In this document: positions 19,659 to 30,271 of the stretch, one piece after another | How the letters are laid out: every line of letters begins with the position of its first letter | Position numbering within the stretch: the stretch's first letter is position 1 | Program-made: the position numbers and the translations under genes | Assembly: GCA_028532985.1 (NCBI GenBank) | Contig: JANCIK010000002.1 | Location: 1,922,001 to 1,986,000, forward strand | Length of the DNA stretch: 64,000 nucleotides | Direction: 5' to 3' | DNA from: Stropharia rugosoannulata | Lineage: Eukaryota > Basidiomycota > Agaricomycetes > Agaricales > Strophariaceae | Notes under the pieces: model-generated | Databases searched by the model: none | What the model saw: only the letters and a program-made list of their open reading frames with translations | Told to the model about the DNA's origin: nothing

Positions 19659-22315
19659 CTACGAACACCACACCGCCACGCTACCGTCCGCTGCACTACT
19701 AACAAGCCACGGGTGCTTGTTGCACCATTTAACTTGAAGGACGCCAAGACCACCTGTAACTTCATGTCCTCGCAAAATTTTGAGAGGGACAATGAGAGGA
19801 TCCGTCATGAGGTCGTTATATACTCTTGAGTGGAAGATTTGTATTGAGCCATCATCCGATGACGAGGCGAACAAAGGATACGCCGGGTGGAACTGCAGCG
19901 AACGAATTGCACGCGAGTGGTACCTAAAATGAGATAATGAGAACTATAAAAAGTAACTATGCTTCACAACTGAAGTCGTTACCTCAGGACTTTGTATGGC
20001 TTTTCACTCAGTTCCAAATCAAACCAACAGAGTTTTCGGTCGTAACCCCCAACAATGAGATGGTCTCCGGAAGGATGTACATCCATAGATGATATCCATT
20101 TGATTCCAGGAATTAAGGTTTTCACTAGCTTCTGTTCCGACAGGTTATAAATACGGACATATTGCTGTGTCTGAATCAAGAGTTAAGGCACGTTACAGAT
20201 GACGGATAACAAACACTTACAGCAACAAAGAAGTGCGGCTTTAAAGGATGGAAAAGAACGGATTGTACCGTGCCCTTTATCTTTTTGAAAGGTGACTGAG
20301 AGTGTCTTCGAGTTATTTGATGAATCCACACGCTTGACACACTTCCACCCCCAGTAGCTGTAATGGGCATAATCAGACAATACCGCATTTTGTTAAAAAT
20401 GGCTGGCAACTTACATACACTGGCAAGATAGTCTCCCTTGCGATGCCAGCAGAAGTGGGTAGGTAGCTGGGACAATGCAGGCAAATCAAGAGTCAAGAGA
20501 GGAGTATCAATAGACCATGTTGACGAGGCAGGTGTTATCCATTTGACAAGAGAGGGATTTGCTGGGGCAGGTGGGAGGGTGGCCGGAGCCAAGGCTGACT
20601 GAGTGAGTGAAAGAACAGAAGGATCAACGTGTGGAGGAGTTAAGAAATGAATTTTGTCCTCTCTGAAGAACGTTGTACATCAGTAGACCTAAGTAGGTGT
20701 CAAAGGAATTACACTCACATGCCCACGGCAAAGTAGTTCACATCCGTCCTAGGACACCAAGCCAATGCACCAACTTTGCCTCCAAACTGCCACCTCTTGA
20801 CCTCCCTTCCAACGTTGATTTCCCAAAGGCTTACAACGCCATTTTCGTCACCGCTGATAACCCAACCACCGTCAGGACTGACGCTAATGCATCTTGCCCT
20901 GCTGCTATGATGGAGCTGTATGGACTTATAATTAGGGAAAGGTTTCAAGCTGTTAGGACTTGGAAGCTTGGGTATCAGACTGTTTGGATCAATATTTAAT
21001 TTGACGCGCTGAACACGAGGAGCAAGGTAGAGGTCTAGTTGTCGGAAGAAACGCTCCTTGATGAAACGGTCGTAGGCAGGGACCAGGCGAAGCGACGAGT
21101 ATTTTTGGGGCAGATAATTACGCTCACGATCTTCGGGGTCCAATGCTTCCCATGCTTTACGTTCTTCTTCAGTTGGCAGATATTCTTCAGGAGGATTATA
21201 AGACTCCGCGTTGGTAGGAAGAGGAGGTTTGGGAGCAGGAAGGGGTGGAACAATGGAGGACGACGGCTCGGACCAAATGGCAAATGGCTCGAATTTTGAA
21301 GTAGTTGCTTTCGGTTTAGAAGGAAGGATGCGGCCTTGGCGGATTGCGCGCACAATTTTCATAACCTGTACGGCAGGTTAAATTTGTGACCAAACGACTA
21401 GAAGCGAACAGCCGAACTTTTTGTTTTTCCCATTTACTAGGCACCCAACGGCGTTTGGGTTGAAGCGCGCCAGATAGCGGCATGATCTCCTCTTTCCCCT
21501 TCCCGGTAAACCATTCCGTCGTTGGTTCATAAGGGTCGTATCCTGCATCAGGGTTCTCATTCGTATACAGGCGCCTAATAATATCGAGCTCTTCAGCAGT
21601 GAGGGGTTTATCAGATTGTGTGTTTTTATCGAAGGCAGACGTCCTGGCGATTTGTAAATAAGGGAATGCTAATAAAAAGTTGCCAATAAAGCTTACCATG
21701 CAGAAGCATCATCAACGGTAGCAAGGAATTTATCCAATTCATCTCCACGGGCAGGGCGTAACACCTTTTTACCATTGATATCATAGCCAATGTGCGGTAG
21801 ATCGTCATACCAGTGCATAGGAACATTTCCTACACGATTGGGCGTCTATTTAATGTTGTTAAATGTCGGGAACGTGAAAGGTATAAATCTATACTTACTT
21901 CTTCAGTGGATGAATCGGAGTCATACTCCGGTTCAATCTCAGGATATACGGTTTTGGGTTGTTTCGTGATATCTGAGATAATTGTTTTGGCTTTGGGGAA
22001 GACATGTAGAGAATCATCAGATTCAGCGCCGGACTCAGTTCCATTATCGTCCTCGGTATCCTCAGTGTCTTCTTCCACATCTTCTTCGTCCTCCTCGGCG
22101 TTTTCTTCAAACTCACTGTCCTCACTAGAGCTTTCGTTAACAAGTTCCGGGAATGCATCGACTTCTCCATCGTCCGATGAAGCATCCCCGTCTTCTTCGT
22201 CGCTTAACATTTCTAGTCCACCATTTGACGGGAGTTCAACATGGTGAGTATATTCCTCTTCTTCGTTATGTTTGCGTTTCGTAGACTTCGTCCCCGCAGT
22301 CACCTTGGCTGGCAT
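19659..22315 (-). CDS. ERB1: Ribosome biogenesis protein ERB1 (BOP1)
   Basis: Member of the PeBoW/Nop7-Erb1-Ytm1 complex, needed for 27S pre-rRNA processing and 60S assembly in the nucleolus. The N-terminus starts [20 protein letters not shown] and runs into a long D/E-rich tract. The BOP1NT domain follows: [74 protein letters not shown], and [10 protein letters not shown]. The C-terminal beta-propeller has WD-type blades ([60 protein letters not shown]) and ends [12 protein letters not shown]. About seven introns. Divergent from ARP4 over 294 bp. Length fits the family. Confidence 0.93.
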
Positions 22316-22399
22316 AATGACGGAGTGAGTTGAGGATGAGTAAACTCTCGCCTCGCAACTTTCCAAAGCCCATAACTTTCGCGAGATTATTTTGTGTAA

Positions 22400-22423
22400 G
22401 GTCACATGATGGCGGAGGTGACC
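22400..22423. promoter_or_regulatory. GGTCAC...GTGACC inverted repeat in ERB1/ARP4 promoter
   Basis: A perfect heptamer-type inverted repeat GGTCAC(N)GTGACC in the shared promoter. Its left arm extends to GTCACATG, which resembles the Cbf1-type E-box RTCACRTG. A similar GTCACATG lies in the RPC1/SCL1 promoter. Function inferred only. Confidence 0.35.
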
Positions 22424-22609
22424 GAAAAGGGTAACAGCTACCATTTTAAATACAAGCAAACATTTTTGAACATTCTAGTGGCCGGTGAGCACCTTGAAGT
22501 TGCGTTCAAGTGCAACTAAGCGGAAATAATTAACTGGTGCTGTTCTGTGCAATCGTTTATCAACAACTTCCCTTCCTGCTAAACGCGTAAATAACGCGTG
22601 CTCGATATA

Positions 22610-24415
22610 ATGGTTAATTACGGTGGAGGTAAGGGCATCTGACTTTACACAATTGCTCAGTTCACGCGTTTCGTACTGTACTACTAGATGAAGTTTCGGC
22701 GCTGGTGATTGACATAGGCAGCTCGTCCCTGCGCGCAGGCTATGCCGGTGACGATGCCCCCAAGGCAATAATACCAACATCTTATGGATATCATGTCGCG
22801 GAACCTGATAACGACGTGTCGATGGGCGATAATGCTGAAGGTCCAACACTAGATAAGTCAAAGTACAGGAATATCTATATTGGACAAAACGGACCATCTG
22901 TATGGCGTGAGGGAATGGAAATAGCGAATCCTATGGTCGATGGGCTTAGTACGCAGCTTGACTTCTTTGTTTTATTGGTTAGCTAACAATAATTACTGTG
23001 CAGTCCAAGACTTTCATCCCATTAAACCTCTAATTGACCATGCGCTCAGTAAAGTTATGCGGGTAAACCCATCGGAGCATCCTATTCTCGTCACCGAGCC
23101 GACATGGAATACGACGGCGAACAGAGAACGCATGGCCGAAATCATGTTTGAAGAATTCAATGTCCCCGCATTCTACATTGCGAATACTGGCGTTCTGAAT
23201 GCGTACGATTGGCTTCCATTTACATTTACAATTCATATTGATAATCGCTTCAAATGGGCAGCTTTGCCGCTGGGAAGGGTTCTGCGCTCGTCGTGGACAT
23301 AGGCCAGTCTATGGCCAGTGTCACTCCAGTCGTTGACGGATTCGTTCTGCGGAAAGGTCAGCCGCCATAATTGTTATCTGTTATTTTAACTCGCAAATTA
23401 ACGCCGATTTAGGGCTGCAATACTCGGCGCTCCCAAAACTCATTCACGCGCACGCACGCCACCATCTAATGTCGAATACGCCACATCGCCGTGGAATTGA
23501 CCTAACTCCTCATCAGCTGATTGCCAACAAAAGCGTAAGTTTCTTAGCAGGTATATAATACTTGAGCACTGACCGTACGCAGACTGTGGACGTGAACGCA
23601 CCTCCCAATTATACCCTTCGACAAGACAGAATAGCTGGAACTACTGATAGCTGGCGCAACTGGGCGGAAAACAGAGAAGTGGACGAATGGCTGCAAACAG
23701 TCGCCGGCGTGCTTGATCAAGGATGGAACGAGCAGTAAGTTACCCACCCCAGTATGGTGAGATGCATTCTTGTTCAAATCGATGTAGACATGTGGCACAG
23801 CGACCACCGCGCCAGTATGAATTCCCAACAGGGTACAGTACCTACTTTGGGCGTGAACGATACGAAGTTGGCGAGCAAAATTTCTATCACACTCCTCAAC
23901 TAGTCGTAAGCACCATAAACAAACTCAATTTCATTGTAATTCACTGTGCTTTGTTGCAGGCATCAAATCCAAATCTTCCAAAAACCATTATGATGCTGGT
24001 GACCGACTCCCTTCGCTCCTGTGACGCTGAATTGCGCCAGGTTCTTGCCGGAAACATTGTGCTGACCGGCGGAGGGAGCCAGTTTGCTGGATTGGCAGAC
24101 CGCTTATCCGCCGAAGCGTTGCGATTATTCCCACATGTCAGTGTTTTGATGAAGATAAAGTCAAGCTTCACTTGCTAAAATGATTCTGTCTCAGGCAAAA
24201 ATACATGCCCCTGGTAACCCAATCGAGCGCCGCTATGGTGGATGGCTTGGTGGAAGCATTTTGGGGAGTTTGGGTACATTCCATCAGCTTTGGATAAGTC
24301 GGGAGGAGTGGCAGGTTAGTCTCACTCACCATCAGCTTTGTTGTCAAATCAATGTTTTGATCTTTCATTGTATTAGGAACATGGGAAAGCCATTGTCGGT
24401 CAAAGATGTAAATAA
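22610..24415 (+). CDS. ARP4: Actin-related protein 4 (ARP4/BAF53 type)
   Basis: Nuclear actin-related subunit shared by INO80, SWR1 and NuA4 chromatin complexes. A short first exon (M-V-N-Y-G-G) joins [20 protein letters not shown], the ARP4 start. The actin fold continues: [111 protein letters not shown], and the diagnostic end [28 protein letters not shown]. It ends [14 protein letters not shown]4 rather than ARP5 or actin is supported by the MVxYGGDEV start and the WLGGSIL...TFHQLWIS end. Around nine exons, all GT...AG. Confidence 0.93.
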
Positions 24416-25082
24416 GGGTGCCCATATACATATATAGCTTGATGTCGCAGGGTGAATTTTGATAGTTCTTGTTTGATGTGATTGCTGTAGACAAGTTAGA
24501 TGAACTTTATCTCAAGTCATCATGCATCAAAACGCGCACACGGATCTTGTTGATAGATGAGATTTATTCTTGTGACGAACGCTGAGAAAATGCATAGCGT
24601 ATCAAATATATACAACAAGTTAATTGTGCATCCTTACACCAACTGGTTAACGTCAGACAAACCAGAGATGAAACACGGGAAGACAAGGAAGATGGGAAGG
24701 ACAGTAGACACAGTGCAGTGTTTAATCAAAGTATTCCGTGCACACAATGCAGCGGAAAATTGGTGGTACAACTAATTGGTACGCGGGATAAAGAGGTGTG
24801 ACCTAAGTAAATAATGCAAGGGTGTATGGACAAGCTGCTAAGGTAGGAAAGGACAGAAGTAGTAAAAGCATTTGCAGAATTTTTTTTCTTTACAGAAGAC
24901 CTTTGTCGTCAATACAACACACTAAGATTATTTCCATCGTCCACGGGATTATTCTCTCGCAAAATGTCGCCAGTCGACAATAATATATAAACCTATTGCT
25001 GAAAATGTTTGTGAGGTTGCATAAAAAAGAACCACTGGTTGGGAAAATATGGGATGAATGTTTAAGGTTGCACTTGAAGCAG
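24416..25082. other. Convergent intergenic region, nothing supported
   Basis: About 670 bp between the 3' ends of ARP4 and the Q-rich gene. AT-rich, no recognisable gene, RNA or repeat. Confidence 0.55.
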
Positions 25083-26657
25083 TTAGAAGGCCTCGACCAA
25101 TTCCCTTCTTTCACGGGCACCCATGAGCATGCCTAAGCCGCCGATGGCCTTCCTCCTGATGCGAGAAGCAAAGTTCTTGGGGCCGAGTTCGTCTGCACCC
25201 GATGGTGGCCCGCGGGGCTGCCTAGTCGGCTGACTAACCATCCTGTGGCCAGCAGCAACAACCATGATAGTCGGGTTGGGAGTCCCTAATTCAGCGGGGG
25301 ACCCAGAAATAGGGCGACCGATTCCAAGCCCTTCGTAAAGTCTCTTTGAAGCCTCCTCGCGCGGCGAGAGAGGGGTTTCGTTGGAGGATGAGGAACGCGG
25401 AGTGGTGGGAGAAGAGTTAGACGCGCCAGACTTAACAGACGAACCGGAAGATTGTGTTTCCCCGTCGGTATCTTCGTCAGTGTTATCGATCGCAACAGCT
25501 GGCAACGGCTGAGATGCAGCAACGCTGAAGCGCAGAGGCTGCGGTCTGAACTTGGGGCCGCTAGCGCTGATGGGCGAGTATGCGTCCCCCGCAGCAGGAG
25601 GGGGAGAGATTCGGTCCTCGCTGGGTGGTGGAGTCACCTTGACGCTCGGTGAAGATGCGGCACGATTGCCGCTCAAAACCGAGTTATTGTTCCCCCCGCG
25701 CCTCCAAGATGAGGCAGTGTCCGATTTGGAAGGCACCACAACAGGCGTGTTTACATTGTTGGACATGGGGCTACCGAGCGAAGTTCCACCACTGATGACC
25801 GTGGTGGAGTTCGGGGTGGCCGGTACGTCTGCGAATTCGTCAAAGCGAGCCATATTGGAATTAGACGCAGCATTGAGACTGGCGGTGCGGCTCCCGAAAC
25901 GCCCGCCAAGGGCGGCTGTCATGGGGACTTGATCATCAGACGCACTTCCCACGCCGAGTTGAGAGCGAAGTTGGTCTGCCTGGTTCGCACGGCGCATCTG
26001 CGCGCTGAGGAGGGTGGCTTGCCGAAGATCGAACTGGTTAGTCATTGGGCCAGCTGTAGCAGGCGGGTTGAAAGTCTGACTAATGCGGCGTTCTCGAGTC
26101 TGAGCCTGCTGGGCCTGGAATTGCTGTTGTTGCTGAAGCTGTTGAAGCTGCTGTTGACGTTGAGCCTGAGCGAGAAGTTCGTTCTGGTATTGCTGAGCTT
26201 GGAGGGCCTGTGAACATGCATGATTCAGACGACAACGATTATAAGATCGAAGAGAGCAGATTACCTGGAGCCTCATGACCTCAAGCTGGATCATCTGCAT
26301 CTGCAAGGCCTGCTGCTGCTGGGGCGCCATGTTGGGGGCAAAGCCAGGGCTGAAGGGCATGCTGTTGGGGTTCATGCCGCGCGGAGCAGACTGGTGGTGG
26401 GCAAAGCGATTGTTGAGCCCATCAACGGCGGCGGTCATTGGAGCATTCCTGTTGAGGTAAATATTCGGGATGTCTGGGACCTGGTCCTCCTCTTCCTCGG
26501 GGAAAACGCTGGAATTGTGCTGGGGGATGAAACGAGGGACGTTGAAAGTGCCGGCAGGGGCTGCTGTGTGAGGAACTGGGCCAGAAGAGGAGCGGACACC
26601 GCCTGTGCGGAGGCCGGCGAGAAGGGAAGCACGGTTGTTGGAGTTTGTAGTAGTCAT
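25083..26657 (-). CDS. Q-rich low-complexity protein, unknown function
   Basis: I do not recognise a characterised family. The N-terminus is MTTTNSNNRASLLAGLRTGG, then a Pro/Ala/Asn-rich part (FNVPRFIPQHNSSVF, EEEEDQVPDIPNIYLNRNAP). A Gln-rich coiled-coil-like region follows (about residues 110-200: LQMQMIQLEVMRLQ, then QQQLQQLQQQQQFQAQQAQ). The middle is Ser/Thr/Pro-rich, and the basic C-terminus LGPKNFASRIRRKAIGGLGM LMGARERRELVEAF looks structured. An intron at 26208-26264 has good GT...AG ends but is 57 nt long without stops, so the frame stays open if it is retained. The Q-rich segment suggests a role in RNA or transcription assemblies, which is only inference. Confidence 0.75.
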   Translation of the reverse strand: MTTTNSNNRASLLAGLRTGGVRSSSGPVPHTAAPAGTFNVPRFIPQHNSSVFPEEEEDQVPDIPNIYLNRNAPMTAAVDGLNNRFAHHQSAPRGMNPNSMPFSPGFAPNMAPQQQQALQMQMIQLEVMRLQVICSLRSYNRCRLNHACSQALQAQQYQNELLAQAQRQQQLQQLQQQQQFQAQQAQTRERRISQTFNPPATAGPMTNQFDLRQATLLSAQMRRANQADQLRSQLGVGSASDDQVPMTAALGGRFGSRTASLNAASNSNMARFDEFADVPATPNSTTVISGGTSLGSPMSNNVNTPVVVPSKSDTASSWRRGGNNNSVLSGNRAASSPSVKVTPPPSEDRISPPPAAGDAYSPISASGPKFRPQPLRFSVAASQPLPAVAIDNTDEDTDGETQSSGSSVKSGASNSSPTTPRSSSSNETPLSPREEASKRLYEGLGIGRPISGSPAELGTPNPTIMVVAAGHRMVSQPTRQPRGPPSGADELGPKNFASRIRRKAIGGLGMLMGARERRELVEAF

Positions 26658-26949
26658 TGGGTTGAAAAGAGATAGATATGATTATTACTGGAGAGACGGT
26701 AGTTGACAAGAGGATACAGCTGGGACGGTCAGCCGGGAAGTGGCTGGAAAAGAGAAAAACGAACTGGAGATAGAGTCGGTGTTGCGGTTGACGATGGAAA
26801 AAGAAAGAAAGAAGAATATGATTTTGTAGTTTTGATAAAGAGGAGGAGAGAAAGATGGAGGAAAGGAATTGCCACCCAAGCCAGGTCAGAGGAGAGAAGA
26901 GAAAGACGATCAGTCAATTGTACACAATACACCCAGGACCCCAGCCACC

Positions 26950-27632
26950 CTACAGGTGTTTCCGCGCCGCCCCCCGCACCCGGCTGTCAAATACCCCGCT
27001 CCGGATCGCCGTATGCGCCGTGTGGAATGGGTTCATCATCGTCTGCACCGGTCAGCCACCGACTATATGCGCCAGACGCTGCACTCACCTTGACGTACAG
27101 CTCCCAGACCTCCATGAAGAATGCCCGGATGCCTTCCTCGTTCTTGCCTTCGTGCAGCAGCACAAACTTCATGTCTGCGCCGGTCATTATCTCGTCACAC
27201 TCGGAAACAGGGCAACGGGGCTCTTACTGCCTGGAGTCACGAACGCAGATATCGTCCACTCATTGAACTTGTCTACAGACTTCAGGTACCTGCGCAACAG
27301 TCATTCCCCAGCCCAGCCGACACCGCACGCACGCACATCGTATTCTCCTTGCGCATCACGTCCTCAATCACGTCCAGCCCCGCATTCGCAATCATCTGGA
27401 TCACATGCCGGTCCTGCCCCCCGCCCACCCGCACAGCGCCCCCGCTCGTATGCTGCGTCGCGCTTGAGGCTCCTGACAGCGCCGTCAGTGTCCCAGCGAA
27501 CGCCGACGTTGACCATGTCGGCAAATTTGATGCCAGGGGCGAGACCACGCTTGGGGCAGGTTTCGTAGATTGATGCGTAAGGCTATACAACGGTGTATCT
27601 GACGGAGATAGGAGGAAGAGATGGTGCGACAT
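26950..27632 (-). CDS. TRS20: TRAPP complex subunit 20 (sedlin/TRAPPC2)
   Basis: Longin-fold adaptor of the TRAPP complexes that activate Ypt1 in ER-Golgi traffic and autophagy. The N-terminus MSHHLFLLSPSDTPLYSLTH is the sedlin start. The middle has SSATQHTSGGAVRVGGGQDR and HVIQMIANAGLDVIEDVMRK. Then come SVDKFNEWTISAFVTPG, MKFVLLHEGKNEEGIRAFFM, EVWELYVK, and after the last intron TMMNPFHTAHTAIRSGVFDS, RVRGAARKHL, the canonical end. Intervening residues between LDVIEDVM and GTLT segments are slightly longer than in yeast. Head-to-head with YOS1 (163 bp), another ER-Golgi gene. Confidence 0.93.
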
Positions 27633-27795
27633 AATGGTAGATGGAGACGGGCGGTGCAGGCGCGTCCTAATTGATGGGCTGCCGCACAGTGCAATACCGT
27701 TGTCACTGGTCACGCGCGCCGGTCACAGCTACACGCGCAATACGTTGCACCCAAGTTGCACCCTCATACAGTTCACTTGTAACTTACTGCACATA

Positions 27796-28230
27796 ATGGC
27801 ATTCTTTGGCCTTGGAACTGTCTTCTATGTCTCCCTTCTTATTATAAATGCCATTGCCATCCTCAACGAGGAACGGTTTCTCGCCAAAAGTACGTAGCTT
27901 CCTCAACCAAAATGGCCGTCTCTTTAACTTCTACTCAAACTTTGCTCAAACTAGTGGGGTGGTTAACATCATCGCATCAGAACCAAATGCGCGACGTGAA
28001 TACAGGCTTTCAACAGCCCTATGACCCAACAGCATATGGCACAACACCTGCTGCGGCTGGGCAGTTGAGCGTCAAGGCCAGACTAATCGACCTCATAAGT
28101 GCTGTGCGGACGCTAATGCGGAGTACGTTCTCATTACTACACGTTTAGTTTTGCTTATTTAATATGAATTCCAGTACCGCTTATTGTATTCAATACCATA
28201 GTAATCCTGTACGAACTAGCATGGGGTTGA
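27796..28230 (+). CDS. YOS1: Yos1/IER3IP1-like ER-Golgi protein
   Basis: Small integral membrane protein required with Yip1 and Yif1 for ER-to-Golgi transport. N-terminal membrane segment: MAFFGLGTVFYVSLLIINAI, then ILNEERFLAK. After the first intron a loop reads GWLTSSHQNQMRDVNTGFQQ and PYDPTAYGTTPAAAGQLSVK, then ARLIDLISAVRTLMR. After the second intron the C-terminal membrane segment is IPLIVFNTIVILYELAWG. This two-helix layout and the end ELAWG fit Yos1. Length about 108 residues. Confidence 0.92.
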
Positions 28231-28321
28231 CTGTATCATTTTATCATTACATTGTTATTCCTCATAAATGGCTCGCCATTCTGTTTCCCCCAACACCAAC
28301 AAAAAGAAAGCATCAATCCAT

Positions 28322-29175
28322 TCAATTTTTATTAATTCGGGTATATTCCTCCTCGATTTGGCGCACGAAATCCCCGACGCTGTGTCCGTTCTGCAAAATA
28401 TTCACCGTTAGTGTTGCGCTATTTCATATCCAAGGTATGACTAACTTCGCATTCCTTCCACGTTCCATCATGTATACAGACTGCGCGCTCGTTTATGAGC
28501 ACGGTGCAACTTTTTCTGTTGTGACAAATTGAATACCGAATTTCTCGATATATGCAGCATAAAGACGTACTGGACTCCCAGCTCATGGCCAAGCGCGGTA
28601 CTCTCGACCAGTAAAGACACCCCTTCTGCGCCCCTTCCACTCCCGTCGAGACCTGCGCACTCCCCTGCTCCTCCATTTTCCCAATCAATGCCCGCAACTT
28701 TTGCGCATTTGAGTGCCACCGCCGATGTGCCGATCTTATCCCGGCCCTCATAATTCTGGCATTTCACGAACTCCCAGAAGTTGGTGAAGGGCGCGTACTT
28801 GTGTACACAGAGCTGTTGAACATTCCCGGCACATTCATCTGGGCCGTGCATACATGACACACCGAATTCTGGCTCAGATTTATCAATCCTAAGATGTCAT
28901 CGTTGTTTTCATTATGACAGAGGAAGTTTGAGCAGAGAGACTTACTGTGCCACGTATACTAAAGAGAGATCTGCTTTGTCTGCGACTTTGTCAATCACTT
29001 GGGTAAAGAGATTTTCACAAAGTAGTGCATCAGGACACCGGCTCATAACGCCTAGTTGTACTGGTACTTTCAAGTCCGGTTTGACATAAGCTGCGTCCTG
29101 GAGGACGAGAGGGCTGCCCACATTGATTGCAAGGGCAGAAGGTGTCAGGGCCGCAAGCATAGATACGAGGAGCAT
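28322..29175 (-). CDS. GILT-like (gamma-interferon-inducible thiol reductase family) protein
   Basis: Secreted or lumenal thioredoxin-fold protein. The chosen start gives a signal peptide (MLLVSMLAALTPSALA); an in-frame ATG at 29223 would add 16 residues. The region VPVQLGVMSRCPDALLCENL matches the GILT active site, but the classical CxxC is C-P-D-A, with the next cysteine three residues later. This form is, as I recall, usual in fungal GILT-like proteins. The GILT signature Q-H-G-x2-E-C-x2-N-x2-Q-x-C appears as CMHGPDECAGNVQQLCVHKY. Later: WEFVKCQNYEGRDKIGTSAV, KCAKVAGIDWENGGAGECAG, and VQ...SCTVLINERAVCIHDG. The end is NGHSVGDFVRQIEEEYTRIN KN. Confidence 0.85.
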
Positions 29176-29489
29176 GATGGAGGTCGTAGTTGGACAAAGA
29201 GGGGATGATTGAATAAGCCGCACAAAGCGAGCTGTAAGAACCTGAGATGCGTGAGTGCAGGTTTATATTGCGTCATTGTGATTCCCACTTGTATGTCTCA
29301 AGTAGAAACACCAAACAGCATGCTTGGGCAGGAATCACTCGCAGAATCTATTCTTCCACAGGATGCATGCAAACTGTTATATCATTGAAGGGGGGCACAC
29401 ATATGCTCGCTTTCTCCGCCTGGCAATAATAATTCGATAGCAGGCAACGCTAGACTAGACTCCTCTTGTAAAGTAACTATTTATATATT

Positions 29490-30271
29490 TCACCTTGAAG
29501 CAGCATCCCACATTCTACGAGCCTCTTCATCAGTCATCGGTGGCGTAAAATATTGACAACGGGAGCGAAATGCTAGATAGAATACGATCAGCGACACTTA
29601 ACGCGATTCTGATGAATACATACCGTCTATAGATCGTTTCCGTACAATATCTTCCACAGATAACTCCCGGTGTACCTGTTTTCGCTGACGATAGAATTCA
29701 TTCAGTAAAGCACGTTAAGAGATGTGGTATGGGCGATACCTTGACTTCTACAGCAAATATGTCACCCTGAATTTTACGCTGTGTCACTGCATCCAGAGAT
29801 TGGGTTTCCATAACATTCCGACTGTCGACTATCGTCTGGTCCACCACAGAGACGCAGTAGTGTATTAGCTGGGATCTCCTTTTCCAATTTGCTGATGCAA
29901 TGTGAGATACGCAAGATCATTGTGACAGATGGGACTCACCGACCAGTTCTCGCCATATAGCGTCGCATGCTTGGTCCTGCAGCGGAACGCTACCGCTTTT
30001 TCCCTGCACCCTGTCCTTGTCCCGCATATTCGCACCTGCGCGGTTGAGCCGCATAACTATCGTGTCGTCTAACCTACGGTACTCCTTCAAGATATCTGAA
30101 CATGATGCGAGGCGGCCGTTAATGAACGGGAACGTTCGACCGAAATTGTCGAGACATACCTTTGAATATAGATAGATCATGGCACGTAGACGAGGTTACA
30201 TGGACTGTCTGAGGGCGTAGATAAGGGCCTTGGACTGATAAGTTGTCTCCCTGAGGTTGACTGGAGGACAT
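29490..30271 (-). CDS. MIX23: MIX23/CCDC58-family mitochondrial protein
   Basis: Small helical mitochondrial intermembrane-space protein of the Mix23 (human CCDC58) family, with cysteines consistent with oxidation-dependent import. Five exons: MSSSQPQGDNLSVQGPYLRP with TCHDLSIFK, DILKEYRRLDDTIVMRLNRA, DQACDAIWRELV, ANWKRRSQLIHYCVSVVDQT, IQGDIFAVEVKQ, KQVHRELSVEDIVRKRSIDA, and FRSRCQYFTPPMTDEEARRM WDAASR. The LRxxDDxI-type helix after the first cysteine, the central C...WRELV, and the FxxRCxxFxPP end match the family. Confidence 0.87.
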
